Shown in pieces: positions 1-9,250 of a DNA stretch of 64,000 bases. Within the stretch, counting starts at the first letter, position 1, and each line of letters starts with the position of its first letter. Source of the stretch: an uncultured Bacteroidales bacterium (GTDB taxonomy: Bacteria; Bacteroidota; Bacteroidia; Bacteroidales; FEN-979); contig CAIVAT010000057.1 in NCBI GenBank assembly GCA_903903985.1, positions 268,461-332,460 of the forward strand, in the 5' to 3' direction. Under the pieces are notes generated by a model that was not told the origin of the DNA, ran no database searches, and saw only the letters and a program-made list of their open reading frames with translations. The position numbers and the translations under genes are program-made.

Positions 1-271
1 AATTATTATACTCTTCCAGGCCCGGGTAAACGAACGAAATTGTTCCATTTGAAAAATGAATGTCAACCATCGTATTGTTTACCGTGAGTTTTATTGAATC
101 CTGGTTGTACTTTTTACCAATCAACAGGCTATCGTTATGATCCACAAGACAGATTGCCACCTTGGTCGGTTTGGGATCGCCGCAAAGGGGTTGATCCCGG
201 TGGCTGCTGCATGAATCAGACACGAATAATGCCAGAAAGAGAATCGTAAAAATCAAAACCGGATTTTTCAT
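1..271 (-). CDS. Partial lipoprotein, unknown function (5' part only)
   Basis: An open frame of 90 codons runs from an ATG at 271 leftward off the window edge. The N-terminus is a hydrophobic stretch (residues about 4-17) followed by a Cys at residue 21 in the context VSDSC, then SS. This looks like a Bacteroidota lipoprotein signal, so the mature protein would be lipid-anchored at the envelope. The visible mature part is polar, with short beta-type segments (for example VAICLVDHND and TMVDIHFSNGTISFVYPG), and resembles no family I can name. The gene lies divergent from the nuo operon. Its C-terminus and true length cannot be seen. Confidence 0.65.
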   Translation of the reverse strand, partial: MKNPVLIFTILFLALFVSDSCSSHRDQPLCGDPKPTKVAICLVDHNDSLLIGKKYNQDSIKLTVNNTMVDIHFSNGTISFVYPGLEEYNN

Positions 272-285
272 ATGGGTTGAATTGC

Positions 286-337
286 CTCATCCCCTGCACC
301 CCTTCTCCTTCAGGAGAAGGGGACGGGGGTTGAGGTG
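286..337. repeat. C/G-rich palindromic intergenic repeat, copy 1
   Basis: The core is a perfect inverted repeat: CCCCTTCTCCT (299-309), a TC loop, then AGGAGAAGGGG (312-322). Outer arms, CCTCATCCCC and GGGGGTTGAGG, are also complementary. The same design recurs at 5665-5715, 9177-9223, 28312-28360 and 61538-61575, always outside genes. Confidence 0.75.
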
Positions 338-464
338 TTTGGGTTAATTCCCCGTCGCCTGCGACGAGAAGGGACATAATTCAATCAACTGACCCTGAAT
401 GTTATTGAAGAATTTTCAACATCCTCAGGGAAGGAGGAAATTTCAGGTTGATTTTCTTACCAAG

Positions 465-472
465 CAAAGGTA
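465..472 (-). promoter_or_regulatory. Candidate -7 box for the partial lipoprotein gene
   Basis: CAAAGGTA on the plus strand is TACCTTTG on the minus strand, an exact match to the Bacteroidota -7 consensus TAnnTTTG. No good -33 box sits at the usual spacing, and the leader would be about 190 nt, so this is tentative. Confidence 0.3.
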
Positions 473-671
473 AGATTACTTTTCAATGTCATATAAACAA
501 ATCATTCCCTTTCGCCTTAACTGCCTGGCCTGCATTGTCGGCATGGTTTGCATCTCTTCCATCCATTGACAAATATCAATCCAACCTTTGATATATTACA
601 GGGTCAATATGACAATCGGCATATAATCAGTCAGATAACGACAGGAAATATATGTTGCATCTGATATCCGG

Positions 672-702
672 TTAGGTTGTTTCAGATTAATTTTTATCTT
701 TG
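672..702 (+). promoter_or_regulatory. Promoter of the nuo operon
   Basis: TATCTTTG at 695-702 matches TAnnTTTG exactly. A weak -33 element (TTAG, 672-675) lies 19 bp upstream. Transcription would start near 708, about 24 nt before the nuoA ATG at 732. Confidence 0.55.
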
Positions 703-731
703 CCACCCAAACAATTGTTAAAAGATTCACT

Positions 732-1082
732 ATGAGTGCTGAAAGTCTTATCCTTTTCTTTATTGTCGGAGCCTTTCTGGTGGGATTTGCCATTGTTTTT
801 GCCCATTTTGCTGCGCCCAATTCAACGAACCCTCAAAAAGCCGAACCTTACGAATGCGGGATTCCCACAGAGGGGCTGACCTGGCTTCAATTCAACGTGG
901 GGTACTATTTATTTGCGATCATCTTCCTGGTGTTCGATGTGGAAAGTGTATTTATTTTCCCCTGGGCCGTGGTGATGAAAGAGCTGGGAATGACCGCCTT
1001 CATTGAGATCGTCATTTTCTTTTTCGTATTGGGGCTTGGCCTGTTATATGCCTGGAAGAAAGGAGCTTTGAAATGGGAATAA
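732..1082 (+). CDS. nuoA: NADH-quinone oxidoreductase subunit A
   Basis: NuoA is a small membrane subunit at the junction between the quinone site and the proton-pumping arm of complex I. The 116-residue product has three hydrophobic segments (about 6-28, 60-85 and 90-112). It also has the loop motif PYECGIP (residues about 38-44), which carries the family's conserved Cys, and the helix motif [17 protein letters not shown]. It is the first gene of an 11-gene operon and overlaps nuoB by 10 bases, which suggests translational coupling. Length and motifs are normal for the family. Confidence 0.96.
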   Translation: MSAESLILFFIVGAFLVGFAIVFAHFAAPNSTNPQKAEPYECGIPTEGLTWLQFNVGYYLFAIIFLVFDVESVFIFPWAVVMKELGMTAFIEIVIFFFVLGLGLLYAWKKGALKWE

Positions 1083-1624
1083 AAAACATGAAAGAGGCGG
1101 ACTTCCGCGACAATGAAACACTTGATCTGTTCAGGCAGTCTGGTGGAAATATCCTGATGACCACCATCGACGCAGTTATTGACTGGGGGCGTTCAAATTC
1201 GCTCTGGCCACTTACTTTTGCTACCAGTTGTTGCGGCATTGAGATGATGGCCACAGGCGCTTCAAGGCATGATTTTTCCCGCTTCGGGATCGAAGTGTAC
1301 CGTGCCTCTCCGCGGCAGGCCGATGTAATCGTGGTGGCCGGTACAATTGTCAACAAGATGGCTCCGGTTCTCAAACGGTTGTATGACCAGATGTCGGACC
1401 CCAAATATGTGATTGCCATGGGCGCATGCGCTGTTTCCGGCGGTCCCTTCTTCTATAATTCCTATCATGTGGTGCGTGGTGTCGACCATGTAATCCCTGT
1501 GGATGTGTATATCCCCGGCTGCCCGCCCCGCCCCGAGTCACTGTTGTACGGCGTGATGCAGCTCCAGCGCAAGATCAAACTGGAATCCATGGCAAATCCA
1601 AAACGAACGTTAGAATTAAAATAG
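1073..1624 (+). CDS. nuoB: NADH-quinone oxidoreductase subunit B (N2 cluster)
   Basis: NuoB holds the terminal iron-sulfur cluster N2, which passes electrons to quinone. The 183-residue product shows the four expected cluster ligands: the adjacent pair Cys53-Cys54 (SCCGIE), Cys119 (GACAVSGG) and Cys150 (PGCPPRPE). The start at 1073 overlaps nuoA. The second Met (residue 6) would remove the overlap but would not affect any conserved residue, so the exact start is uncertain. It belongs to the peripheral arm with NuoC, D and I. Confidence 0.96.
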   Translation: MGIKNMKEADFRDNETLDLFRQSGGNILMTTIDAVIDWGRSNSLWPLTFATSCCGIEMMATGASRHDFSRFGIEVYRASPRQADVIVVAGTIVNKMAPVLKRLYDQMSDPKYVIAMGACAVSGGPFFYNSYHVVRGVDHVIPVDVYIPGCPPRPESLLYGVMQLQRKIKLESMANPKRTLELK

Positions 1625-1637
1625 ATAATTTCCCAAG

Positions 1638-2096
1638 ATGGACAACGCAGCATTGAAGGAGCGCATTCTGGGTCTGGTTCCCGACGCAGAATTCCAGGAA
1701 AACAAGCAATTCCTCACCTTCATCATCCCGCCGGCAAAGATGCATGACCTCGCCCTCAGCCTGAAGGCTGAGGCTGATCTGGCATTTGATTTTCTCTTTT
1801 GTCTCACCGCAGTTGACATGGTGAAATTCCTTGAAGTGGTGTACCACCTCGAATCAACCACCCACAAACATCAGCTGGTACTCAAGGCCCGTACGGAAGA
1901 TCGTGTGAGCGGTGCGGTTGACACGGTGTGTGACATCTGGAAAACCGCCGAGTTGCACGAAAGGGAAGCTTACGACCTGATGGGCATCCGGTTCAACAAC
2001 CATCCCGACCTGCGCAGGTTCTTCCTTGAAGAGGGCTGGGTCGGCCATCCACTCCGCAAAGATTATGTTGATGAAGTTAACATCGTAGAACTTTAA
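1638..2096 (+). CDS. nuoC: NADH-quinone oxidoreductase subunit C (30 kDa)
   Basis: This is the peripheral-arm subunit that packs on NuoD and NuoB. The 152-residue product has the 30-kDa signature near its C-terminus: REAYDLMGI, then HPDLRRFFLEEGWVGHPLRKDY. In E. coli and many Bacteroides NuoC and NuoD are fused. Here they are separate genes with a 3-base gap (stop at 2094-2096, nuoD ATG at 2100). It carries no cofactor of its own. Confidence 0.94.
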   Translation: MDNAALKERILGLVPDAEFQENKQFLTFIIPPAKMHDLALSLKAEADLAFDFLFCLTAVDMVKFLEVVYHLESTTHKHQLVLKARTEDRVSGAVDTVCDIWKTAELHEREAYDLMGIRFNNHPDLRRFFLEEGWVGHPLRKDYVDEVNIVEL

Positions 2097-2099
2097 GGT

Positions 2100-3227
2100 A
2101 TGAAAGAAGTCATTAACCTGCCTGTTAAAAATGTCGAGGAGGAGGAGTACCATATTAATATGGGGCCACAGCACCCCTCCACCCATGGTGTGCTGCGGCT
2201 GGTTGTTTCACTCCAGGGAGAGATCGTTAAAAGTCTGAAACCCCACTGCGGCTATATTCACCGTGGCATAGAGAAGATGTGTGAAAAGGATACCTATCCC
2301 CAGATCATTCACCTCACCGACAGGATGGATTATCTTTCGGCACACATTAACAACCATGCGGTTTGTCTGCTTGTCGAAAATGCCCTCGAGGTAGATGTGC
2401 CCGAACGCGTAAAATACATCCGCACCATCGTTGACGAACTCAACCGCATTGCCTCCCACCAGTTGTGGTGGTGCAGTTTCGGAATGGACATGGGTGGCCT
2501 TACCTGTTACTTTTATGGCTTGCGCGACCGGGAAAAAATTCTCGATATTTTCGAAGAATCATTCGGATCAAGGTTGCTTCACAGCTATTATACGCCGGGC
2601 GGGCTGATGATGGATATTCACCCGAATTTCCAGAAGAATGTCAAAGATTTCCTCAAATATTTCCGCAGGAAGATCAAGGATTATGATAATATCCTCACCG
2701 GGAACATCATCATGCAGGAACGAACCAAAGGGGTTGGCATCCTGTCGAAGGAAGATGCCATCAGTTATGGTGTAACCGGCCCCTCGGGACGCGCCTCCGG
2801 CTTTGCCTGCGATGTAAGGAAACACCATCCTTACGGGGTTTACGATAAAGCCGATTTCAAGGAGATCCTGGGAACAGAGGGCGATACGTTTACCCGCTAC
2901 ATGATGAGGATGCATGAAATGCGCGAGTCGATGAAGATCATCGAACAGCTGATCGACAACATTCCCGCCGGTGACTATACGGCCAAGATGAAAGCCGTAC
3001 TCAAACTGCCGGCCGGCGAATATTACCAGCGGGTGGAGGCGGCCCGTGGCGAACTGGGCGTATATTGCGTCAGCGATGGCAACAAGACGCCCTACCGCAT
3101 GAAATTCCGTTCACCCAACTTCTCCAACCTCAGCGCCCTCGACCATATGAGCCGCGGCGTGAAGATCGCCGACCTGGTGGCCATCGGAGGTTCTCTTGAT
3201 TATGTTATTCCGGATATTGACAGATAA
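2100..3227 (+). CDS. nuoD: NADH-quinone oxidoreductase subunit D (49 kDa)
   Basis: NuoD forms most of the quinone-binding cavity of complex I and descends from the large subunit of NiFe hydrogenases. The 375-residue product has the N-terminal motif GPQHPSTHGVLR (about residues 22-33), then HCGYIHRGIEKM, and ends in SLDYVIPDIDR, the expected C-terminus. The Ni-binding cysteines of hydrogenases are absent, as usual in NuoD. It sits between nuoC and nuoH with very short gaps. Confidence 0.97.
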   Translation: MKEVINLPVKNVEEEEYHINMGPQHPSTHGVLRLVVSLQGEIVKSLKPHCGYIHRGIEKMCEKDTYPQIIHLTDRMDYLSAHINNHAVCLLVENALEVDVPERVKYIRTIVDELNRIASHQLWWCSFGMDMGGLTCYFYGLRDREKILDIFEESFGSRLLHSYYTPGGLMMDIHPNFQKNVKDFLKYFRRKIKDYDNILTGNIIMQERTKGVGILSKEDAISYGVTGPSGRASGFACDVRKHHPYGVYDKADFKEILGTEGDTFTRYMMRMHEMRESMKIIEQLIDNIPAGDYTAKMKAVLKLPAGEYYQRVEAARGELGVYCVSDGNKTPYRMKFRSPNFSNLSALDHMSRGVKIADLVAIGGSLDYVIPDIDR

Positions 3228-3239
3228 TAACCCGTATTT

Positions 3240-4328
3240 ATGAATTTCAGCATCTACGACTTTACGTCATTCAACCAATGGATCGATAAGTTCCTGTACG
3301 ACAACCTGCCGGCATTTTGGGCCGTTGCCGTGGAAATGGTCATCATTGGAGTGGCCATCCTGCTCTTCTATGCGCTGGTCGGGTTGTTCCTGGTCTATGC
3401 CGAACGCAAGGTCTGCGCATTCATGCAGAATCGGGTCGGCCCAAACCGGGTAGGGCCCTATGGCTTTTTTCAAACCATCGCCGACTTCATCAAACTGATG
3501 CTGAAAGAGCTCGTCCACATTAAAAATGCCGACCAGCTTTTATTCAACCTGGCCCCGTTCATTGTGATCATCGCCTCGTTCATGGCCATTGCCGCCATTC
3601 CCTTTGCCAAGGGGCTGCATGCCATCGATTTCGATATCGGCGTTCTTTACGTGATCGCCGTGTCGTCGCTGGGCGTAGTGGGCATCCTGCTTGCCGGCTG
3701 GTCGAGCAACAATAAATATTCGCTCATCGGCGCCATGCGTTCGGGAGCCCAGATCGTGAGTTACGAGCTTTCGGTAGGGTTGTCGCTGATTACCATCGTC
3801 ATCCTGGCCGGCACGATGCAGTTTTCCGAGATCGTGGAAGGTCAGCGCAACGGCTGGTTCCTTTTCAAAGGTCATATCCCGGCATTCATTGCATTTATTA
3901 TTTTCCTCATCTCCAGTACCGCCGAAACCAATCGTGGCCCCTTTGACCTGGCCGAAGCTGAATCGGAGCTTACGGCAGGTTTCCATACCGAATATTCCGG
4001 GATCAAGTTTGCGTTTTTCTTCCTGGCCGAATACATGAACATGTTTATCGTGGCCTCTATCGCCGCTACCGTGTTCCTGGGAGGATGGATGCCGTTCCAT
4101 GTCGGGGGATGGGCAGGTTTCAACCACATCATGGATTACATCCCGCCGTTCGTATGGTACATTGGGAAAACCTTCTTTGTCATCTGGATCATGATGTGGT
4201 TTAAATGGACCTTCCCGCGGTTAAGGATCGACCAGTTGTTGACCCTGGAATGGAAATACCTTTTACCCATCAACCTGGTCAATATTCTTATCATGGCATT
4301 TATCGTATTAATGGGTTGGCATTTTTAG
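3240..4328 (+). CDS. nuoH: NADH-quinone oxidoreductase subunit H
   Basis: NuoH is the membrane subunit that docks the peripheral arm and forms the entrance of the quinone channel. The 362-residue product has about eight hydrophobic segments and the very conserved loop [21 protein letters not shown], beginning near residue 54. The later acidic loop [27 protein letters not shown] is also present. The gene lies 12 bases after nuoD and 6 before nuoI. Confidence 0.97.
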   Translation: MNFSIYDFTSFNQWIDKFLYDNLPAFWAVAVEMVIIGVAILLFYALVGLFLVYAERKVCAFMQNRVGPNRVGPYGFFQTIADFIKLMLKELVHIKNADQLLFNLAPFIVIIASFMAIAAIPFAKGLHAIDFDIGVLYVIAVSSLGVVGILLAGWSSNNKYSLIGAMRSGAQIVSYELSVGLSLITIVILAGTMQFSEIVEGQRNGWFLFKGHIPAFIAFIIFLISSTAETNRGPFDLAEAESELTAGFHTEYSGIKFAFFFLAEYMNMFIVASIAATVFLGGWMPFHVGGWAGFNHIMDYIPPFVWYIGKTFFVIWIMMWFKWTFPRLRIDQLLTLEWKYLLPINLVNILIMAFIVLMGWHF

Positions 4329-4334
4329 AAAACT

Positions 4335-4817
4335 ATGAACAGCTTTTTCAAATATTTTGCAGATATCTTCCACGCAGTTAAATCGCTCCTCACGGGGATG
4401 AAGGTAACCGGAAGATACTTCTTCAGCCCCGGGGAGATCGTAACCCAGCAGTATCCGGAAAACCGGAAGACCCTGAAAATGTACGACCGGTTCAAGGGCG
4501 AAGTGATCATGCCACACAATGAGCACAACGAACACCGCTGCACCGGATGCGGTATATGCGAAACGGCATGCCCGAACGGTTCCATTGAAATCCTGCAGGC
4601 AAAGGTAGATATGCCCGATGGCAAGAAGAAACGCATCATCGACAAACACATTTACCACCTTGGAATGTGCACCTTCTGCGGGTTGTGTATCAAAGCCTGC
4701 CCGTCGGATGCACTGGCCTGGGGACAGGAGTTCGAACATGCGGTATTTGACCGGTCGAAACTGACCAAGACCTTGAATCAACCCGGATCATCCATCCTAA
4801 AAGATATTGTAGAATGA
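4335..4817 (+). CDS. nuoI: NADH-quinone oxidoreductase subunit I (2x 4Fe-4S)
   Basis: NuoI carries two 4Fe-4S clusters (N6a and N6b) leading to N2 in NuoB. The 160-residue product has two ferredoxin motifs, CxxCxxCxxxCP: Cys69, 72, 75 and 79, and Cys112, 115, 118 and 122. In a complex without NuoEFG, NuoI is the most exposed iron-sulfur subunit and a likely docking site for the electron donor; that role is inference. Its stop overlaps the nuoJ start (ATGA at 4814-4817). Confidence 0.96.
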   Translation: MNSFFKYFADIFHAVKSLLTGMKVTGRYFFSPGEIVTQQYPENRKTLKMYDRFKGEVIMPHNEHNEHRCTGCGICETACPNGSIEILQAKVDMPDGKKKRIIDKHIYHLGMCTFCGLCIKACPSDALAWGQEFEHAVFDRSKLTKTLNQPGSSILKDIVE

Positions 4818-5326
4818 CACCAAATCAATTGATGTTTGCGATCTTCTCGGCAGTCATTATCATTTTTTCCGTATTGACTGTGACCAGCAGGCGGATCCTG
4901 AGAGCAGCAACCTTCCTGTTGTTCGTACTGGTTGCGACCGGCGGCATGTATTTTCTGTTAAGGTTTAACTTCCTGGCGGCCATACAGCTTACGCTATATG
5001 CCGGTGGCATTGTGGTCCTGATCATTTTTTCAATTCTTCTCACCAGCCATATCGCCGAGAAGCTTGAGAAGCCGGACCTGAAAAAAATAATCCCGGCCTT
5101 GCTGGCGGCAACCGCAGGTGCATTGATCACCATTGCAACCATCCTGCAGCATAAATTTCCGGTTGAGATCGTCGCCGACAGCGAGCGCACCAATATCCGT
5201 GTAATCGCGAAAAGCCTTATCAGTACAGAAAAATTCGGATATGCCCTTCCTTTTGAAGTGATCAGCATCCTGTTGCTGGCCGCAATGGTGGGAGCCATCA
5301 TCCTGGCAAAGAAACGTAACGATTAA
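4814..5326 (+). CDS. nuoJ: NADH-quinone oxidoreductase subunit J
   Basis: This is a membrane-arm subunit next to NuoA, H and K. The 170-residue product has five hydrophobic segments. It contains the conserved third-helix region FNFLAAIQLTLYAGGIVVLIIF, which holds the flexible pi-bulge helix important for coupling in known complex I structures. It overlaps nuoI by four bases and is followed by nuoK after 20. Confidence 0.93.
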   Translation: MTPNQLMFAIFSAVIIIFSVLTVTSRRILRAATFLLFVLVATGGMYFLLRFNFLAAIQLTLYAGGIVVLIIFSILLTSHIAEKLEKPDLKKIIPALLAATAGALITIATILQHKFPVEIVADSERTNIRVIAKSLISTEKFGYALPFEVISILLLAAMVGAIILAKKRND

Positions 5327-5346
5327 TTATTTAATACCCTGAAGAT

Positions 5347-5664
5347 ATGTTTGAAGGCGTTCCATTAACCTGGTTTTTAATTACCGGCACCATCATGTTC
5401 TTTGTCGGTATTTACGGATTCCTGGTCAGGAAAAACCTGATCACGATACTCATGTCGACAGAATTGATCCTTAATTCGGTCAACATCAATTTTGTTGCCT
5501 TTAATAAAATCCTCTATCCCGATCACCTGGAAGGGATGTTTTTCAGTATTTTCATCATTGCTGTTGCCGCAGCGGAAGCATCGGTGGCCATCGCCATCAT
5601 CATCAACATCTACCGCCGCCTTGTGAACATCGATGTGGAAAAGATGAATGAAATGAAGTATTAA
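5347..5664 (+). CDS. nuoK: NADH-quinone oxidoreductase subunit K
   Basis: NuoK is a small Mrp-antiporter-related membrane subunit. The 105-residue protein has three transmembrane helices, with the typical STELILNSVNINF in the second. The family's proton-path glutamates are visible: Glu in STELIL, and Glu in AAAEASVAIAI of the third helix. A C/G-rich palindromic repeat follows the stop and separates it from nuoL. Confidence 0.95.
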   Translation: MFEGVPLTWFLITGTIMFFVGIYGFLVRKNLITILMSTELILNSVNINFVAFNKILYPDHLEGMFFSIFIIAVAAAEASVAIAIIINIYRRLVNIDVEKMNEMKY

Positions 5665-5715
5665 CCTCCCTCTCCCCAACCCCTCCCCCAGCGGGGGAGG
5701 GGCAGGGGGTGGGGT
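5665..5715. repeat. C/G-rich palindromic intergenic repeat, copy 2
   Basis: It lies between nuoK and nuoL. The inner stem is CCCCTCCCCC / GGGGGAGGGG around AGC. The outer arms are CTCCCCAAC and GGGGGTGGGG. It is inside the operon, so it will be transcribed and could form a strong RNA hairpin between the two cistrons. Confidence 0.8.
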
Positions 5716-5721
5716 AATAAA

Positions 5722-7653
5722 ATGCATATGCTCGATTTCAGTTACACCGTTTGGATCCTGCTGATACCCCTGATTATGTTTGTGGTGGTTGGCCTGTTCG
5801 GGAACCGTTTTAAACCGCTGGTTTCCGGAATCGCCGGAACGGCCGGCCTCTTTGTGATGTGGATCTTGTCGCTGGTGACTGCCTATAAGTACTTCTTTGT
5901 ACTGGAAAAGGCTGCCGATGGGTCCTTTCAGAAATTCCTGGCATTCAACATGCGGTGGCTCAACCTCACCGACACCCTGCACATCGACATGGGGGTGCTC
6001 CTCGATCCCATCTCGATCATGATGCTGATCGTCATCACGACGGTTTCCTTCATGGTACACGTATATTCCATCGGCTACATGGATGGCGAAAAAGGGTTCA
6101 TGCGCTTTTTTGCAACCTTGTCGTTGTTCAGCTTTTCGATGCTCGGCCTGGTTGTCGCCACAAACATCTTCCAGATGTATATCTTATGGGAACTCGTAGG
6201 CGTTTCGTCCTACCTGCTCATCGGATTTTACTACACCAGGGATTCGGCCGTCTCCGCTTCTAAAAAAGCATTTATTGTCACCCGTTTTGCCGACCTGGGG
6301 TTCCTCATCGGGATCCTGATGCTTTCATTTTCTACGGGAACTTTTGATTTCCTGACCCTGACCGGTGCCAACAGCCCGGCATTCTCTTCAGGTACCGGCA
6401 TCATGTTCCTCGGACTGTCATCCATGACCTGGTCCATGATCTTCATCTTCATGGGCGGTGCCGGAAAGTCGGCCATGTTCCCGCTGCACATCTGGCTGCC
6501 CGATGCCATGGAAGGCCCAACACCGGTATCGGCACTGATCCATGCCGCCACCATGGTTGTTGCAGGCGTATACCTTGTGGCCCGCCTCTTCCCGATTTAC
6601 GTTTTTGCAGCCCCTGTTGCCCTCGACGTTGTGATGTATGTGGGGGCGTTCAGCAGTATTTTTGCTGCCATTATCGCCTGTACCCAGTTCGACATCAAAC
6701 GTGTTCTCGCTTACTCTACCATGTCTCAGATCGGCATGATGATGTTTGCCCTGGGCGTTTCGGGCTATGGCGGACATGAAGGACTGGGTTACATGGCCTC
6801 CATGTTCCACCTGTTTACCCATGCGTTTTTTAAATCCCTGTTGTTCCTGGGTGCCGGGGCAATCATTCATGCCGTTCACAGCAACGTGATGAACGAAATG
6901 GGCGGGTTGCGCAAACACCTTCCCATCACCCACATCACCTTCCTGATCGCCTGTCTTGCCATCGCCGGAATTCCGCCGCTGTCAGGGTTCTTCAGCAAAG
7001 ACGAGATCCTTGCTGCCGGTCACGAAAGAAGCCTGATGCTGTACTGGGTGGAAATGATCGTTTCGGGGTTGACCGCATTCTACATGTTCCGCCTCTATTT
7101 CTCTGTTTTCTGGGGGCATGACAGGCATTATCACCACACCCCGCACGAGGCTCCAAAACTGATGACCATCCCGCTGATGCTCCTTGCCGTTGGCGCCTTG
7201 CTGGCCGGGCTGATCCCTTTTTCCCTCTTTGTTTCGTCCGACCGTATGCCATTCCATTCCGGACTTGAAATGGGCATTGCCATCCCGGCAGTGCTGGTGG
7301 GTTTGATCGGCATCTTCACTGCAATGATATTCTACCGGAAAGAGACCACCCTTCCCGACAAAATATACAATGCCCTTGGAGGATTCTCCACAGCAGCATT
7401 TCATAAATTCTATATAGATGAGGTTTATCTGTTCATCACCAAAAAGATCATCTTTAATTACGTTTCCCGCCCTATTGCATGGTTTGATCGCCACATTGTT
7501 GACGGGGCCATGAACGGCATTGCCTATGTGACCAATGAAGCCTCCGGCCGCATCAAGAATTTTCAATCGGGTCAGCTTCAGCAGTATGCACTTGTGTTTG
7601 TTTCGGGTGTGGTGCTGATCACCTTGTTATTCACCTATTTAATGACCAACTAA
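5722..7653 (+). CDS. nuoL: NADH-quinone oxidoreductase subunit L
   Basis: NuoL is the distal antiporter-like proton pump of complex I, with a long lateral helix. The 643-residue product has many hydrophobic helices and the proton-channel motifs YILWELVGVSSYLLIGFY, GKSAMFPLHIWLPDAMEGPTP and STMSQIGMMMFALG. The C-terminal lateral-helix region and final transmembrane helix are present. The start at 5722 (MHMLDFSY) lies just after the repeat; the Met two codons later is a possible alternative. Confidence 0.96.
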   Translation: MHMLDFSYTVWILLIPLIMFVVVGLFGNRFKPLVSGIAGTAGLFVMWILSLVTAYKYFFVLEKAADGSFQKFLAFNMRWLNLTDTLHIDMGVLLDPISIMMLIVITTVSFMVHVYSIGYMDGEKGFMRFFATLSLFSFSMLGLVVATNIFQMYILWELVGVSSYLLIGFYYTRDSAVSASKKAFIVTRFADLGFLIGILMLSFSTGTFDFLTLTGANSPAFSSGTGIMFLGLSSMTWSMIFIFMGGAGKSAMFPLHIWLPDAMEGPTPVSALIHAATMVVAGVYLVARLFPIYVFAAPVALDVVMYVGAFSSIFAAIIACTQFDIKRVLAYSTMSQIGMMMFALGVSGYGGHEGLGYMASMFHLFTHAFFKSLLFLGAGAIIHAVHSNVMNEMGGLRKHLPITHITFLIACLAIAGIPPLSGFFSKDEILAAGHERSLMLYWVEMIVSGLTAFYMFRLYFSVFWGHDRHYHHTPHEAPKLMTIPLMLLAVGALLAGLIPFSLFVSSDRMPFHSGLEMGIAIPAVLVGLIGIFTAMIFYRKETTLPDKIYNALGGFSTAAFHKFYIDEVYLFITKKIIFNYVSRPIAWFDRHIVDGAMNGIAYVTNEASGRIKNFQSGQLQQYALVFVSGVVLITLLFTYLMTN

Positions 7654-7664
7654 TACATAGAATA

Positions 7665-9176
7665 ATGAGTATTCTCACACTATTCATCATCATACCGGTT
7701 CTCACCATAATTGGTATTTTATTCAGTAAATCACACATGCAGGTGAAATGGGTTGCGGTTGTGGGGATGGGACTGCAACTGCTGAGCGCCATCACCCTGA
7801 TCCTGCTGTACCTGGCCGAACGGAGGGCCGGCAACATGGCCGAAGTACTCTTTGTACAGGATAATGTGTGGTATGAAACCCTCAATATTCATTTCTTCCT
7901 TGGTGTGGACGGGGTATCGGTGGCCATGATCGGGCTGACCGCCCTGGTGGTTTTCGCCGGTATTTTTGCCAGCTGGGATATCGTGGACCTCCCGCGCGAG
8001 TTTTTCACTTCCCTCATCCTGCTTGCCTCCGGGGTTTTTGGTTTTTTCATTTCGCTCGATCTCTTTACCATGTTCCTTTTTTATGAACTGGCAGTGATCC
8101 CAATGTACCTGCTGATCGGAATATGGGGTAGTGGACCGCGTCATTATTCAGCCATGAAACTGACCCTGATGCTCATGGGCGGCTCAGCCTTCATCCTCCT
8201 GGGGATCATCGGCATCTATTTCAACTCGGCGCCCGGCGGAGGTCAGCTGACCTTCGACCTGATCAAGATATCAAAGCTGTCCATTCCCTTGAATGTCCAG
8301 CTCTTCCTTTTTCCTTTTCTTTTTATTGGATTTGGTGTGCTTGGCGCCCTGTTCCCGTTCCACACATGGTCGCCTGACGGCCATGCCTCTGCCCCAACTG
8401 CTGTTTCAATGCTCCATGCCGGGGTGCTGATGAAACTCGGGGGATACGGATGCTATCGCGTCGCCGTCTTCCTTCTTCCCCAGGCAGCCCATCAGCTGGG
8501 CTGGATCTTCCTGATCCTCGCCACCATCGGGGTCATTTATGGAGCGCTCGGGGCCGTCTGGCAGAAAGATCTGAAGTACATCAATGCCTATTCGTCGGTG
8601 AGCCACTGCGCCCTGGTTCTTTTTGCCATCCTGATGTTTAATCAGACGGCCATGAACGGTGCCATCATGCAGATGATCTCCCATGGCATCATGACAGCCC
8701 TTTTCTTTGCCCTCATCGGGATGATTTACGGACGAACACATACGCGTTTCATCAATGAAATGGGTGGATTGATGAAGGTGATGCCATTTCTTGGTGTTGC
8801 TTACGTGATTGCCGGTCTTGCCTCCCTCGGTCTTCCTGGTTTCAGCGGATTTGTAGCAGAGATGACCATCTTCGTGGGTTCTTTTCAGAATGTGGATACT
8901 TTCCATCGTGTTGCCACCATCATTGCCGCCTCATCCATCGTGGTTACCGCCGTGTATGTGCTCAGGGTGGTCGGGACCCTGCTGCTTGGAAAAATTAAAA
9001 ATGAAGATTATGAGACCATAACCGATGCAAAATGGTATGATAAAATCAGTGTGGTTGCACTTATTTTCGGCATCACGCTGATCGGGATGGCGCCGCTTTG
9101 GCTTTCGGATATGATTACAGGCGGTTTGGGCCCCATCATGCATAAATTGCTGGCGGCTTCGCCGGGATTGAATTAG
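7665..9176 (+). CDS. nuoM: NADH-quinone oxidoreductase subunit M
   Basis: NuoM is the second antiporter-like pump subunit. The 503-residue product has the expected motifs: FLFYELAVIPMYLLIGIWG with the channel Glu, FPFHTWSPDGHASAPTAVS with the conserved His, and YSSVSHCALVLFAI. It starts 11 bases after nuoL. A repeat follows its stop, before nuoN. Confidence 0.96.
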   Translation: MSILTLFIIIPVLTIIGILFSKSHMQVKWVAVVGMGLQLLSAITLILLYLAERRAGNMAEVLFVQDNVWYETLNIHFFLGVDGVSVAMIGLTALVVFAGIFASWDIVDLPREFFTSLILLASGVFGFFISLDLFTMFLFYELAVIPMYLLIGIWGSGPRHYSAMKLTLMLMGGSAFILLGIIGIYFNSAPGGGQLTFDLIKISKLSIPLNVQLFLFPFLFIGFGVLGALFPFHTWSPDGHASAPTAVSMLHAGVLMKLGGYGCYRVAVFLLPQAAHQLGWIFLILATIGVIYGALGAVWQKDLKYINAYSSVSHCALVLFAILMFNQTAMNGAIMQMISHGIMTALFFALIGMIYGRTHTRFINEMGGLMKVMPFLGVAYVIAGLASLGLPGFSGFVAEMTIFVGSFQNVDTFHRVATIIAASSIVVTAVYVLRVVGTLLLGKIKNEDYETITDAKWYDKISVVALIFGITLIGMAPLWLSDMITGGLGPIMHKLLAASPGLN

Positions 9177-9223
9177 ACCCCACCCCAACCCATCCCCCTC
9201 AGGGGGAGGGGCCAGGGGAGAGG
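9177..9223. repeat. C/G-rich palindromic intergenic repeat, copy 3
   Basis: It lies between nuoM and nuoN. The inner stem is CCCCCTC / GGGGGAGGGG-type. Outer CACCCCAACCC pairs imperfectly with CAGGGGAGAGG. It starts right after the nuoM stop codon. Confidence 0.75.
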
Positions 9224-9250
9224 TATTAAAAACCTATAAAAGTACATACA

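Larger units (their letters stand above)
272..731. other. Intergenic region between divergent lipoprotein and nuoA
   Basis: This 460-base stretch has no convincing gene. It holds a C/G-rich palindromic repeat (286-337), a small hairpin around GTCGC-CT-GCGAC (about 354-365), a possible minus-strand promoter -7 box (465-472, TACCTTTG on the minus strand) for the lipoprotein, and the nuoA promoter -7 box at 695-702. Confidence 0.6.

Noticed and set aside
5665..5715. Repeat copy as a terminator inside the nuo operon
   Set aside because: It lacks a T-run, and nuoL starts 6 bases later in the same complex, so termination here would be harmful.
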